From Deltaproteobacteria bacterium (lineage in GTDB: Bacteria; Desulfobacterota; Dissulfuribacteria; Dissulfuribacterales; QOAL01): DNA of 36,010 bases. The position numbers were made by a program, and so were the translations under genes. The notes under the pieces are model-generated. The model did not search any database and was not told where the DNA came from. It saw only the letters and a list, made by a program, of their open reading frames with translations. Positions 20,229 through 29,830 of this stretch are shown in pieces. The DNA lies in the NCBI GenBank assembly GCA_026995935.1, contig JALWNK010000061.1:1-36010 (forward strand). Direction: 5' to 3'. Position 1 is the stretch's first letter, and every line of letters starts with the position of its first letter.

Positions 20229-21239
20229 CTATTTTTTTCTTTCAAGGACGTAGAGGGCAAGCACCTTCATGTTGCTCTTAATAAGGGAGTCTGGAAATAT
20301 ATCAAGGCTTTCACAGGCAAGATCCACAAGGCCCCTGGCCTTTTTTATGGTGTAATGGATGCCGCCTGTCTCCATGAGGAGCTCCCGGACCCAGTTGAAG
20401 TCAGACATGGAGGCATATCCCTGGCAAAGAAGGTTCATGAGCCTGTCCCTGTTCTTTCTCGAGGCCCTTTCCAAGGCAACCACTATTGGAAGGGTGAGCT
20501 TTCCCTCGGCCAGGTCCGTTCCTATGACCTTTCCAAACTCGCTTGAATCTGCAGTATAATCCAGGACGTCATCAACCATTTGAAATGCCTGGCCTATGCA
20601 TAGCCCATAGTTGCTGAGGGCCTCAATCTCATCCAGGCTTCCCTTGGCCATTATGGCACCTATGCGGCAGGATGTGGATATGAGAGCCGCGGTTTTTCTG
20701 TAAATAATGTCAAAATAGGTCTTTTCATCAAAGCTTGGAACCTTGGCATGCAGGAGCTGAATTATCTCACCCTCAGACATAAGGGCCACTGTCTTTGAGA
20801 TGGCCCTGGCTATTCTGATGTCCTCAAATCTCGTTGCCAGCTCTATGGCTCGGGCATAGAGAAAGTCACCCACAAGAACGGCAGCGCTGTTCCCCCAGAT
20901 TTTGTAGGCCGGGGTTTTTCCCCTTCTCATCTCGCCTGCATCCACTACGTCATCGTGAAGGAGGCTTGCTGCATGAAGGTATTCAGGCACTGCGGAAAGA
21001 TCGTATATGTCTTCGGAATTGTAGTCACAAAGTTTTGCCGCACAAACCGTGAGCAGGGGTCTCAGCCTCTTTCCACCGGCAAAGATGATGTGACTGCTTA
21101 CCTGGTTGACAAAAGATATGTGAGATGCAAAGTGTTTTTTTAAAGTGGTTTCTATTTTTACAAAATCTGGTTGAAAAAAGTCCATTACCTGGTCAAAGGA
21201 CCTTTTTGAACCAGATATTTTGTTGAGTTTCGCAGCCAA
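20229..21239 (-). CDS. ispB: Polyprenyl diphosphate synthase (IspB-like)
   Basis: A trans-prenyl transferase (336 residues) that lengthens farnesyl or geranylgeranyl diphosphate to the long chain used for quinones. It has the two aspartate-rich motifs: 'LLHDDVVD' (FARM) and 'MVDDVLDY' (SARM), plus 'GGKRLRPLL' and the 'RRGKTPAYKIWGN' segment. The chain length made cannot be read from sequence. The start used here is TTG at 21239 because a GGAG Shine-Dalgarno lies 7 bases upstream; an ATG at 21185 would shorten it by 18 residues. It heads the minus-strand block leading to DUF4390, ntrY and ntrX. Confidence 0.93.
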   Translation of the reverse strand: MAAKLNKISGSKRSFDQVMDFFQPDFVKIETTLKKHFASHISFVNQVSSHIIFAGGKRLRPLLTVCAAKLCDYNSEDIYDLSAVPEYLHAASLLHDDVVDAGEMRRGKTPAYKIWGNSAAVLVGDFLYARAIELATRFEDIRIARAISKTVALMSEGEIIQLLHAKVPSFDEKTYFDIIYRKTAALISTSCRIGAIMAKGSLDEIEALSNYGLCIGQAFQMVDDVLDYTADSSEFGKVIGTDLAEGKLTLPIVVALERASRKNRDRLMNLLCQGYASMSDFNWVRELLMETGGIHYTIKKARGLVDLACESLDIFPDSLIKSNMKVLALYVLERKK

Positions 21240-21399
21240 TCCTGTACTCCGCCATAACAGATTGTCTAGGAATTAACACAAAAAGTAGAGTAAATACAAC
21301 AACGGATTAAAAAATTAAAAAAATAATGTCCCCTTTTTACCTTGCAGGACCTGGGGGCCATTTTAACAAAAGCATGATTTTCACAGCTGATTCCTTTAA

Positions 21400-21411
21400 T
21401 ATCATATGATA
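21400..21411. promoter_or_regulatory. 12-bp perfect palindrome upstream of mutS
   Basis: TATCATATGATA is its own reverse complement and lies in the AT-rich divergent gap between ispB and mutS, about 70 bases before the mutS start. A small dimeric regulator could bind it. AT-rich 12-mers of this kind can also arise by chance. Confidence 0.25.
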
Positions 21412-21482
21412 GCCAATAAAAAAATGTTTTTTCACAAAATGGTACCTTTTTAGCAACCAAGATGTCTGGCTCTGGAAAGAAA

Positions 21483-24122
21483 ATGACACCCATGCTTGAG
21501 CAGTATCTGGATATCAAAAAGCAGTATCCAGGCTGCATACTCTTTTTCAGGATGGGAGATTTTTACGAGATGTTTTTTGAGGATGCGGTCACTGCCTCAA
21601 AAATCCTGCAGATTACCCTCACATCCAGGGACAAGAACAAGAAAGACCCGATTCCCATGTGCGGAATTCCATTTCATGCAGCAGAAGGCTACATAACAAA
21701 ACTTGTAGGCGCAGGAAAGAGGGTGGCCATCTGCGAACAGGTTGAAGACCCAAAAAAGGCCAAAGGTATAGTAAAAAGGAGTGTCATCAGGGTAATAACC
21801 CCTGGGCTTCTGACAATAGACGGCGGCCTATCATCAAAGGAAAATAACTTTATATGTGCCATTGGTATAGACCCCAGGAAGGAATGGGTTTCAATTGCAA
21901 GCCTTGACATTACAACTGGTGAATTCAAGGTTACGGAAACGGCAAGTCATGATTCGGCCCTGGCGGAGCTTTTCAGGGTACAGCCAAGGGAGCTTTTACT
22001 GCCCGAATCCCTAAGGGGGACGAATACCATATCGAGGATAAAGCAGGCCCTTCCAGACGTCTATGTAAGCTGGCAGCCTGATTCAGTTTTTAGATTAAAA
22101 AGGGCAGAACAGGCCCTGAAAGATCATTTCGGGGTCTTCACCCTGGAGGGCTTTGGCCTAAAAAGGGGAAGCGTGGCAGTATGTGCAGCAGGAGCGCTTC
22201 TTGTCTACTGCAGTGAGACACACCACGGAGGCATAAGACACGTTAAGACCCTCCAGCCCTACGCCCTGGACGAATACCTGAGGTTAGACGAGTCCACAGT
22301 CCGTAATCTTGAGCTTGTTGCCAACAGTCTGGATGGAAAGGCAAGGGGCTCTCTGCTTGGAGTCATAGACAAGACATCGACTCCAATGGGGGGAAGGCTT
22401 TTAAAGAAGTGGCTTCTTTACCCACTGGTTGATATTTCAGCCATAGAGATGCGCCTTGACGCCGTTGAGACCCTTTGTACCCTTACGGAAGAACGGGCAG
22501 GACTCAAGGCGCTTTTGAGAAAAATCTACGATATGGAACGGCTTGTTGGCAAGGTAGTCATGGAGACGGCAGGCCCCCGGGACCTTATTGCCTTGAGGGA
22601 CTCCCTGGGGCTTCTTCCAGAGATCAGGGAGGTTCTGTCCTCAATAATGGCTGCCAGGGGAAATCCAGGGGAAGGCCTTATTTCCCGACTCTACAGCCGT
22701 ATTGATCCCCTGGAGGATGTATTCCAGCTTATAGCAAGGGCCATTCGTGATGAGGCCCCTGCATCACTTCGAGACGGCAATGTCATAAGGCAGGGGTTCC
22801 ACGAGGAACTCGACGAGCTTATAGACATCCAGAAGAGGGGCAGGGCCTTTATTGCAGAGATTGAGGCAAGGGAACGGGAAAGAACCGGCATATCAAAACT
22901 GAAGATAGGCTATAACAGGGTCTTTGGCTACTATATCGAGGTTTCAAAGTCCCAGGTCTCCAGGGTCCCAGAAACATACATCAGGAAGCAGACCCTTGCC
23001 TCGGCAGAGCGCTATATAACGCCAGAGCTCAAGGAGATGGAGGAAAAGATACTGACGGCCCAGGAAAAAAGGCTGGAGCTTGAGGCAGAAATCTTTCGCA
23101 AGATTCGGGAAGATGTGGCAACACATGCCAACAGGATACAGGAAAGCGCCTCTGCCCTTGCCCAAATGGATTGTCTTTGCAGCCTGGCAGAGTCTGCAGA
23201 CAGCTACGATTACAGCAGGCCCGAAATGACCCAGGATCAAGAGATAGACATCGTTCAGGGCCGCCATCCTGTTGTTGAGCAGAATCTGGATGGAGAGGTC
23301 TTTGTGCCAAATGACATAAGGCTTAACCACAAAGACAGCCTGATCGTCCTTATTACAGGGCCGAACATGGCGGGAAAGTCAACTGTTTTGAGGCAGACGG
23401 CCCTTATTTGTCTCATGGCCCAGATGGGCAGCTTTGTCCCGGCAAAAAAGGCACGTCTTCCAGTGCTTGACCAGATATTTACCAGGGTCGGGGCAACGGA
23501 TTATCTGTCCAGGGGGCAGAGCACCTTTATGGTGGAGATGAAGGAGACAGCCAATATTTTGAACAACGCAACGTCAAAAAGTCTGGTAATCCTTGATGAG
23601 ATAGGAAGGGGAACCAGCACCTACGATGGTCTTTCCATTGCCTGGGCCGTTGCAGAACACCTTCTTTTCAAAGACAAGAGGGGGGTCAAAACCCTTTTTG
23701 CAACCCACTACCATGAGCTTACGGCCCTTGCCAGGCAGCACAGGAAGGTCAGAAATCTCCATGTGGAGGTCAAGGAGCACGAAGATCGGATATACTTCCT
23801 CCATACCCTAAAGGAGGGTGCCACCAGCAAAAGCTATGGCATCCAGGTTGCAGCCCTGGCAGGCGTGCCCTTGGAGGTTATAGAAAACGCTGCACGGATA
23901 TTGAACCAGATAGAGAACAAGAACAGGGGCAAGTCCGTGCCTGTTGCCTCTGTGGACTCTTCAGACTATAAGATAGTGGTTCAAAAGCCTCTTCCAATGA
24001 AGGGCTGTGAGGATGGAGCCATCGAAAAAAGATTGAAAGATATAGACATAAACAGGATTACGCCCCTTGAAGCACTAAATATCCTGGATGAACTGTGTCG
24101 AATCGTCAGGGCAAAGAATTGA
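21483..24122 (+). CDS. mutS: DNA mismatch repair protein MutS
   Basis: MutS recognises base mismatches and small loops and starts mismatch repair. The product shows the mismatch-wedging 'FYEMF' motif near the N-terminus, the connector and clamp regions, the ABC-type ATPase with Walker A 'GPNMAGKS', 'STFMVEMKE', Walker B 'LVILDEIGRGTSTYDG' and 'FATHYHELT'. I prefer the ATG at 21483 (N-terminus 'MTPMLEQYL', as in most MutS, with GGAAAG just upstream); an ATG at 21462 gives 7 more residues and lacks a ribosome binding site. mutL is not in the window. The amidase gene begins inside or at its stop codon. Confidence 0.98.
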   Translation: MTPMLEQYLDIKKQYPGCILFFRMGDFYEMFFEDAVTASKILQITLTSRDKNKKDPIPMCGIPFHAAEGYITKLVGAGKRVAICEQVEDPKKAKGIVKRSVIRVITPGLLTIDGGLSSKENNFICAIGIDPRKEWVSIASLDITTGEFKVTETASHDSALAELFRVQPRELLLPESLRGTNTISRIKQALPDVYVSWQPDSVFRLKRAEQALKDHFGVFTLEGFGLKRGSVAVCAAGALLVYCSETHHGGIRHVKTLQPYALDEYLRLDESTVRNLELVANSLDGKARGSLLGVIDKTSTPMGGRLLKKWLLYPLVDISAIEMRLDAVETLCTLTEERAGLKALLRKIYDMERLVGKVVMETAGPRDLIALRDSLGLLPEIREVLSSIMAARGNPGEGLISRLYSRIDPLEDVFQLIARAIRDEAPASLRDGNVIRQGFHEELDELIDIQKRGRAFIAEIEARERERTGISKLKIGYNRVFGYYIEVSKSQVSRVPETYIRKQTLASAERYITPELKEMEEKILTAQEKRLELEAEIFRKIREDVATHANRIQESASALAQMDCLCSLAESADSYDYSRPEMTQDQEIDIVQGRHPVVEQNLDGEVFVPNDIRLNHKDSLIVLITGPNMAGKSTVLRQTALICLMAQMGSFVPAKKARLPVLDQIFTRVGATDYLSRGQSTFMVEMKETANILNNATSKSLVILDEIGRGTSTYDGLSIAWAVAEHLLFKDKRGVKTLFATHYHELTALARQHRKVRNLHVEVKEHEDRIYFLHTLKEGATSKSYGIQVAALAGVPLEVIENAARILNQIENKNRGKSVPVASVDSSDYKIVVQKPLPMKGCEDGAIEKRLKDIDINRITPLEALNILDELCRIVRAKN

Positions 24123-25918
24123 CAACACCCCCTTTTAAACCGGTAATTCTGTCTGCTTCGCTGATTCTCTTTTCTGCCATCTTGTTTAGTGTCGTTTCCC
24201 CTGTCCTTTTCCCAGAAAGCCACAGCGCCTTGGCCTCCTCAAGGTCAGCCGTCCTGGAATACAAGGAGGCCAAAAATGCGTATCAAAGGCTTGCGGCAAG
24301 TGCCAGGCTGAGAAAGTACAGAAAGAACTGGATACGGGTCATTAACAGGTTCAGGAAGGTGTACCTGGCCCACCCGGACGATCCTGACATTGCCCCAAAG
24401 GCGCTGTTTATGATGGCGCGTTGCTATACCGGCCTCTATGGTTACTCAAGACGCATGTCCGATATCCAGGAGGCGGCAGAAAGATACCAGGTGCTTGTTG
24501 AGCGTTTTCCCTCAAGCAGGCTTGCAGATGATGCCCTGTATGAAATCGGCCAGATATACAAGATGACGGGCAGGCCCAGCAGTGCCATTGCCGCCTGGAA
24601 GAGGTTGCTTAAGGACTATCCCAACGGGAGCCATACCCGCCTTGCCAGGCAGAGACTTGCAAGGATGGGGGTAAGGATTGAAAAGAAATCAACTCCTGTT
24701 GTTGCCCCTGCCAGAAAGAAAGAGGCTTCAAGGTCCAGGGAGTCTGGGAAAAAGGCGGATACAAGGGGCAGAAACAAGATTGCCATAATAAAGGACATAA
24801 GATACTGGTCAGACAAGGACTACACCAGGGTTGTCATACACGCTTCTGCACCAGTTACCATAAAACAGGGAGAGCTTCCAGCCGACAAAAAAAGGGGCCT
24901 TCCCAAAAGGTTCTACCTTGATCTTTCCCCGGCCTACAAAAAGATAGGACTTCCAGAGTACATTAAGATAGATAACGGGCTTTTGCGCTCTGTAAGGGCA
25001 GCCCAGTTCAAGCCCAAAACCGTGAGGGTGGTCTTTGATCTTAGAAAAACAGAAAAGACAAAGGTCTTTTACCTGGACGACCCCTTCCGCATAGTTACCG
25101 ATGCCTTTGGCGCACATTATGCAAAGAAAAAATGTTCCATCAAACCCCTTGCAAAGGCCGGAACGTCTTCAAAAACGCGATCCACCAGCACCCGCAAGGG
25201 CAAACTTTCCCTGGCCCAGCAGCTCGGTCTCTGCGTTCGAACCATCGTGGTTGATGCAGGCCACGGGGGTAAGGATCCTGGAGCAAGAGGGCCCCGTGGC
25301 ACAAGGGAAAAGGATGTTGTCCTCCAGATTGCAAAGAGACTTGCCCGTATACTCAAGAAGGAGCTTGGGTGCAGGGTGATTATGACAAGGCGCTCTGACA
25401 GATACCTTCCCCTCACACAAAGGACCGCCATAGCCAACGCCAACAAGGCAGATCTCTTCATATCCATCCATGCAAATGCAGCTCCCACTAGAAGGCTTCA
25501 CGGCGTGGAGACCTACTTTCTAAACTTCGCTCTGGATGAAGATGCCATGCGGGTAGCGGCAAGGGAAAATGCCACATCCAGAAAAAGAATAGGGGAGCTC
25601 AAGAGCATTCTCAACGACATTCTCAAAAACAGCAAGGTAAGCGAGTCTTCCAGGCTTGCCAGAAAGGTCCAGTACAGCCTGGTAAGGACCCTTAAGCGCC
25701 GCTACAAGAACATAAGAAACCTGGGAGTCAAGCAGGCCCCCTTCTTTGTGCTTATAGGCGCTAGGATGCCGAGCATACTTGTGGAGACCTCCTTTATAAG
25801 CAATCCCCAGGAGGAGAGAAGGCTCCGTTCCCCCGCCTACCAGGATGCCCTGGCACGGGGAATAGCAAGGGGTGTCATCCAGTACATACAGGAGACCCAG
25901 CTTGCCTATAAGAGATAA
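24095..25918 (+). CDS. N-acetylmuramoyl-L-alanine amidase with TPR-like and AMIN domains
   Basis: An exported cell-wall hydrolase of 607 residues. After a signal segment (about 15-45) comes a tetratricopeptide-like region (about 60-190), an AMIN domain that targets septal peptidoglycan (about 225-345) and a zinc amidase_3 domain (about 385-600). Zinc-site landmarks are 'VDAGHGGKDPGA', 'REKDVVLQ', 'FISIHANA' and the catalytic glutamate in 'ILVETSFISN'. It cleaves the amide bond between MurNAc and the peptide stem, as AmiB/AmiC do in cell separation. The N-terminal TPR-like region is not part of the E. coli AmiC layout. The start may instead be TTG at 24119, which overlaps the mutS stop and has AGGG 7 bases upstream. 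Confidence 0.92.
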   Translation: MSNRQGKELTTPPFKPVILSASLILFSAILFSVVSPVLFPESHSALASSRSAVLEYKEAKNAYQRLAASARLRKYRKNWIRVINRFRKVYLAHPDDPDIAPKALFMMARCYTGLYGYSRRMSDIQEAAERYQVLVERFPSSRLADDALYEIGQIYKMTGRPSSAIAAWKRLLKDYPNGSHTRLARQRLARMGVRIEKKSTPVVAPARKKEASRSRESGKKADTRGRNKIAIIKDIRYWSDKDYTRVVIHASAPVTIKQGELPADKKRGLPKRFYLDLSPAYKKIGLPEYIKIDNGLLRSVRAAQFKPKTVRVVFDLRKTEKTKVFYLDDPFRIVTDAFGAHYAKKKCSIKPLAKAGTSSKTRSTSTRKGKLSLAQQLGLCVRTIVVDAGHGGKDPGARGPRGTREKDVVLQIAKRLARILKKELGCRVIMTRRSDRYLPLTQRTAIANANKADLFISIHANAAPTRRLHGVETYFLNFALDEDAMRVAARENATSRKRIGELKSILNDILKNSKVSESSRLARKVQYSLVRTLKRRYKNIRNLGVKQAPFFVLIGARMPSILVETSFISNPQEERRLRSPAYQDALARGIARGVIQYIQETQLAYKR

Positions 25919-28777
25919 TTAGCTGTTTTCGCCTGATTTATTCAATGCGTCGGCTATTGCACTCAAAAGCTGGGATATTTTGAAGGGCTTTCTAAAATAG
26001 AAAAAGCCACGCCGTTTTATCTCCTCTTCACTTACCCGGTTATCTACGTAGCCACTCATGAGCAGGATGGCAAGTTCAGGGTTAGTGTTCCTGAGTTCGG
26101 TGGCGAGATCCACTCCTGAACCGTCTGGCAAGACCACATCAGACAGCAACAGATGGAAGTCCTCTTTTTCCTTAAGGGCATCTTTTGCCTCCTGTATGGT
26201 CTTGCAGCAGGTTACAAGGTAGCCGTTTTCAAGAAGCACCTCCTTTATGACCTTTCTTACAGCCTCTTCGTCCTCCACAAGCAGGATATTCTGGCCCCTG
26301 CCCCTGGCAGATGAAGCACCTTTGGTTCGTTCCTGTCCCTTTACCGAGGCCCTTGGGGCGGCAGGGAAGTAGACATCAAAGGTGGTACCCTTGCCTTCCT
26401 GGCTGTTCACGTCAATGAACCCACCGTGCTGCTTTACGATTCCGTACACCACGGAAAGCCCAAGGCCTGTGCCCTTTCCTATCTCTTTGGTGGTAAAAAA
26501 CGGGTCAAAAATCTTCTCTAACACATCCCTTTTAATTCCATGGCCAGTATCACTAATGGAGAGTTTTACAAATTTTTTTTCCAGTCCGGGCTTGTCAAGG
26601 ACTATGTTGGAGGTGGTGATGGTGAGTTTTCCTCCCTCTGGCATGGCGTCTTTGGCATTCACCACCAGATTCATGATTATCTGATCCACGACTCCAGGGT
26701 CTGCAACCACAGGCCAGAGATTCTCCTCTGTTTTGACATTAAGGCGAATTTTTTCCCCCAGGGTGCTTTCCACCATACCGAGAAGATTGTTTATGGCCTT
26801 ATTGAGGTCTATCACGTCCCTTTCAAGGACCTTTCTCCGTGAAAACATGAGCAGTTGCTTGACAAGGTCTGTTGCCCTGCTGACCCCGTATTGAATCTTT
26901 TCCAGGTATTTCTTCGTCTTTTCAGGCTCGTAATTGAAAAGGGGTATGAGGTCCAGGTTTATCTGTAAGGCTGCCAGGATATTGTTGAAATCGTGGGCTA
27001 TGCCACCGGCCAACATGCCTACTGATTCCATTTTTTGGGCGTGCAGAAGCAGGGATTCGAGCTCCTTCTCCCTGGTCACGTCCTTCCTTATGGCAACAAT
27101 GCCCTCCATCTCCCCGGTGTCTTTTTTTATGGGGAAAATTATACACTCTTCCACCAGGTTTTTTCCGTCCTTGGTCCTGGAAATAAGCCTCCCACTCCAG
27201 GGTTCTCCCTGCAAGAGGGCCTTCCATATCTCCTTGAAGGCAAAGGCGTTACTTTCGTCTTCCTTTGCAAAGTCCGCCTTGGTTCCGATTACCTCCTGTG
27301 CCTTATATCCGGTAAGCCTTGTGTAAAAGGGATTCACATACCTGATAGTGCCTAATGGGTCGGTAATTAGGATGGATTCAACAGCCTGTTCCACAACGGC
27401 GGCAAGGGTTTTGAGCCCTTCTTCTGCCTTTTTTCGCCAGCAAATCTCGTTTTGGAGCAATACGGAATAAAAACGGTTCTTTATAAACTTGTGCAGGAGA
27501 AGCAGATATATGGTCCCGGACAAAAATAGCGCAAAGGCAAGTTCAAATCGATTAAGCAGTATCTCCTGGACAGAAAATATCCTGGCAACCGATATATCGT
27601 GTTGATAAAGGGGAAGAGATACAATCCTGAAAAAATTTCCATTAAAACAGACTCCAGAGTCCTGGGACGATTTCTGGTCGTAAATGCAAAAGATTTTTGA
27701 AGAACTTCCCTGCTCTCCTGGCGAAGATGAAAGGTGTTCCAAAAATCCACCGTCAACTTCTCTTTTGCCATAAATGAGCTCATTATGGTTGTTAAGGAAG
27801 AAAAGCCCGTTTCGCTTAAAACCATCCCCCACAATGTCCTTCAACGTGGTCTCCAGTAACAGGACTTCAGAAACCGAATAGTCCCCTGAAAAAATTGGCC
27901 TTGATACCAGAAGTACCGGCTCCTGGTCAAAGAGACTTTTTTGAATGGTTGCTGCCGCTGAACCGGAAAGGGCAGAGGAGACCACTTTCAGATAGGAAAC
28001 ATCTCTGCCTCTTAAGTTGGTGCAGGAGCTTAAGGCCACCACCCCGTTTCTTTTCAATATGGAAATGGTGTGGGCAGCCAGCATCTTTTTCCAGAGGAAA
28101 AGCCGGGTTCCATCCAGCTTTTTCACAGGGGAGCCTTTTTCAATATCAAGGGCAAGGAGTTTGGAGTCGGAAAACAGCCTCTTTTCCGTGTCTGCCACCA
28201 TCTGTTTGTAGGTCCTGACCGTTTCATAGGCCCTTGAAAAAATGGACCGTGTCTGAGTCGCCTCTATGTGGACCACAAGAAATATGGCAAGGCCAAAGAG
28301 CATGGAGAAGGCCGCCAGGCCCTCAAGGTAGGCCCTGGTTACCTTTTTGGAATTAAACACCAGGCTTACAAACAGAAAGCTTGCAAGGGCCAGAAGCAGG
28401 GCCTGGATTCCCAGCAGCAACAGGCAAGGTCTTATGGCAAGACCTGTCTCCAGGATGATTGCAATGGACAGTATGTATATGGCCCTTCTAAAATCTTTTC
28501 CAAGGCTCTTTACCAGGAGATAGAGGACCGAGCATGTAATAATGCCAAAGACAAAGATGATGGTTGCCAAGGGTCTGGTGTCTGTCCATACTGCCGCCAG
28601 GGGATAGGAGTAGAGGAGAAACTTTAATATTCCAACAGCGGCCACCAGAAAGGCCGACGAGATGCCGAAGTTTTTTGCCTCTTGATGGCTGTCTCTGAGG
28701 GAGGCAAGGATGAGAGCACAAAAGATAAATAGACCGGATATAATAGCATTTGCGGCAATTACGTAAAAATTCAGCAT
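25919..28777 (-). CDS. Hybrid sensor histidine kinase (membrane, PAS, HisKA, HATPase, REC)
   Basis: A 952-residue hybrid kinase. The N-terminus has about six or seven hydrophobic helices (1-175), then a periplasmic sensor region of about 220 residues, a further helix near 410-430, a PAS/PAC module (about 455-575), HisKA with 'GGIAHDFNNILAAL' (phospho-histidine near 594), HATPase_c with 'NLVVNAKDAMPEGG' and 'GKGTGLGLSVVYG', and a C-terminal receiver with phospho-acceptor in 'LLLSDVVLPDGSG'. No downstream output domain is encoded, so a phosphotransfer partner elsewhere is expected. Its ATG directly abuts the stop of the upstream substrate-binding protein gene (no gap), which points to joint translation and a ligand-sensing role. 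Confidence 0.93.
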   Translation of the reverse strand: MLNFYVIAANAIISGLFIFCALILASLRDSHQEAKNFGISSAFLVAAVGILKFLLYSYPLAAVWTDTRPLATIIFVFGIITCSVLYLLVKSLGKDFRRAIYILSIAIILETGLAIRPCLLLLGIQALLLALASFLFVSLVFNSKKVTRAYLEGLAAFSMLFGLAIFLVVHIEATQTRSIFSRAYETVRTYKQMVADTEKRLFSDSKLLALDIEKGSPVKKLDGTRLFLWKKMLAAHTISILKRNGVVALSSCTNLRGRDVSYLKVVSSALSGSAAATIQKSLFDQEPVLLVSRPIFSGDYSVSEVLLLETTLKDIVGDGFKRNGLFFLNNHNELIYGKREVDGGFLEHLSSSPGEQGSSSKIFCIYDQKSSQDSGVCFNGNFFRIVSLPLYQHDISVARIFSVQEILLNRFELAFALFLSGTIYLLLLHKFIKNRFYSVLLQNEICWRKKAEEGLKTLAAVVEQAVESILITDPLGTIRYVNPFYTRLTGYKAQEVIGTKADFAKEDESNAFAFKEIWKALLQGEPWSGRLISRTKDGKNLVEECIIFPIKKDTGEMEGIVAIRKDVTREKELESLLLHAQKMESVGMLAGGIAHDFNNILAALQINLDLIPLFNYEPEKTKKYLEKIQYGVSRATDLVKQLLMFSRRKVLERDVIDLNKAINNLLGMVESTLGEKIRLNVKTEENLWPVVADPGVVDQIIMNLVVNAKDAMPEGGKLTITTSNIVLDKPGLEKKFVKLSISDTGHGIKRDVLEKIFDPFFTTKEIGKGTGLGLSVVYGIVKQHGGFIDVNSQEGKGTTFDVYFPAAPRASVKGQERTKGASSARGRGQNILLVEDEEAVRKVIKEVLLENGYLVTCCKTIQEAKDALKEKEDFHLLLSDVVLPDGSGVDLATELRNTNPELAILLMSGYVDNRVSEEEIKRRGFFYFRKPFKISQLLSAIADALNKSGENS

Positions 28778-29830
28778 CTAGATCAGTTCATCCACCAGGC
28801 ACAAGACATCTGGTGTAAGACTTACGCCCAGTTCCTTGGCCCTTTTCTTGTTTACAATGACCTGGAACCTCTCGGCCTCTTCAACAGGGAGCCTTTGTAT
28901 GTCAACCCCGTCAAGCAGCATGTTGGCCATCTGGCCTGCCTGATACCCCATGTGAAACATGTCCACGTTGGCACCGCCAAAAAATCCCGCCTTTGTGAAG
29001 GACTTGTTAACGGCAATGTCTAACTTATGAATCCTGCTGGTTATTTCCGGTACTATGGCATCCAGGGATAAGCGTCTTCCCCTTGACTTGTCAAAGACTG
29101 AGAGAACCAAGGGGAAGTAGGCGCAGATTTTCTTGTCCTCGTTAATGAGTCTGGCCTTTTGATCCAAATCAGCCATGTCTGATACTGCAAAGTATCTGAT
29201 ATTTTTCCCTGCCCCAGCAGCCATCAGGCGGCTGGTTATCTGGCGGCGGCCCTTTTCACCCATGAAGTCCGTGGAATAGAGAATACCCAGGGAACACGGC
29301 CATTTACCAATGATCTTCAAAAAATCAACCTGCTGGTTCAGGAAAAGGTGCTCCAGTACCCCGGTGATATTGCTTGTGGGTTTCCTGTCCTTCATGAAGG
29401 GTGAAAGTTTGTTGTAGGTTGAAATATCTCCGTTTATTCCAGAGAAGACTACAAAGGTGTCCTTCATATGATTCAAGGTAAGTCCAACCCTCAAAAGGGC
29501 GGCATCGTCCACTGTGATGACCATCCTTGGACGTTCCTTTTTTATCCTGCCAAGGGCAATGGCTGCCCTTTTTTGCACCTCAGTTTCTGACAACTTCTTT
29601 GCATGAAGATAGAATTTCTTTATGTGGAGATACTTATGGGGGCCCTCGTTTATGGCTTGAAGGATGCCTTCAAGCTGGGGTTTTCCGCAAAGGTCTTGTT
29701 CCGAGTAACTTAGTACAATGAAAATGGATTCCTCATGAAGCGGCGTTGACAGGAAGGAAAAGCAGGCCTGAGAAGAAGCCATAAAAAGCACTAACGAGAT
29801 CAGGGCGGCTTTAAAAATAGGTAGCCTCAT
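28778..29830 (-). CDS. ABC-type substrate-binding protein (solo, kinase-linked)
   Basis: An exported 350-residue protein with a signal peptide (about 1-25) and the two-lobe pattern of the ABC_sub_bind family (for example 'VITVDDAALLRVGL', 'VVFSGINGD', 'SLGILYSTDFMGEKGR' and 'GYQAGQMANMLLDGVD'). No ABC permease or ATPase gene is present nearby; the next gene is the hybrid kinase. Proteins of this family are often encoded beside sensor kinases and are thought to present a ligand to them rather than to feed a transporter. The ligand is unknown. It is the first gene of a two-gene minus-strand unit with 333 non-coding bases upstream. Confidence 0.88.
   Translation of the reverse strand: MRLPIFKAALISLVLFMASSQACFSFLSTPLHEESIFIVLSYSEQDLCGKPQLEGILQAINEGPHKYLHIKKFYLHAKKLSETEVQKRAAIALGRIKKERPRMVITVDDAALLRVGLTLNHMKDTFVVFSGINGDISTYNKLSPFMKDRKPTSNITGVLEHLFLNQQVDFLKIIGKWPCSLGILYSTDFMGEKGRRQITSRLMAAGAGKNIRYFAVSDMADLDQKARLINEDKKICAYFPLVLSVFDKSRGRRLSLDAIVPEITSRIHKLDIAVNKSFTKAGFFGGANVDMFHMGYQAGQMANMLLDGVDIQRLPVEEAERFQVIVNKKRAKELGVSLTPDVLCLVDELI

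Noticed and set aside
21266-21538. 90-codon minus-strand ORF upstream of mutS
   Set aside because: It overlaps the mutS start and the AT-rich gap, with no domain or ribosome binding site.
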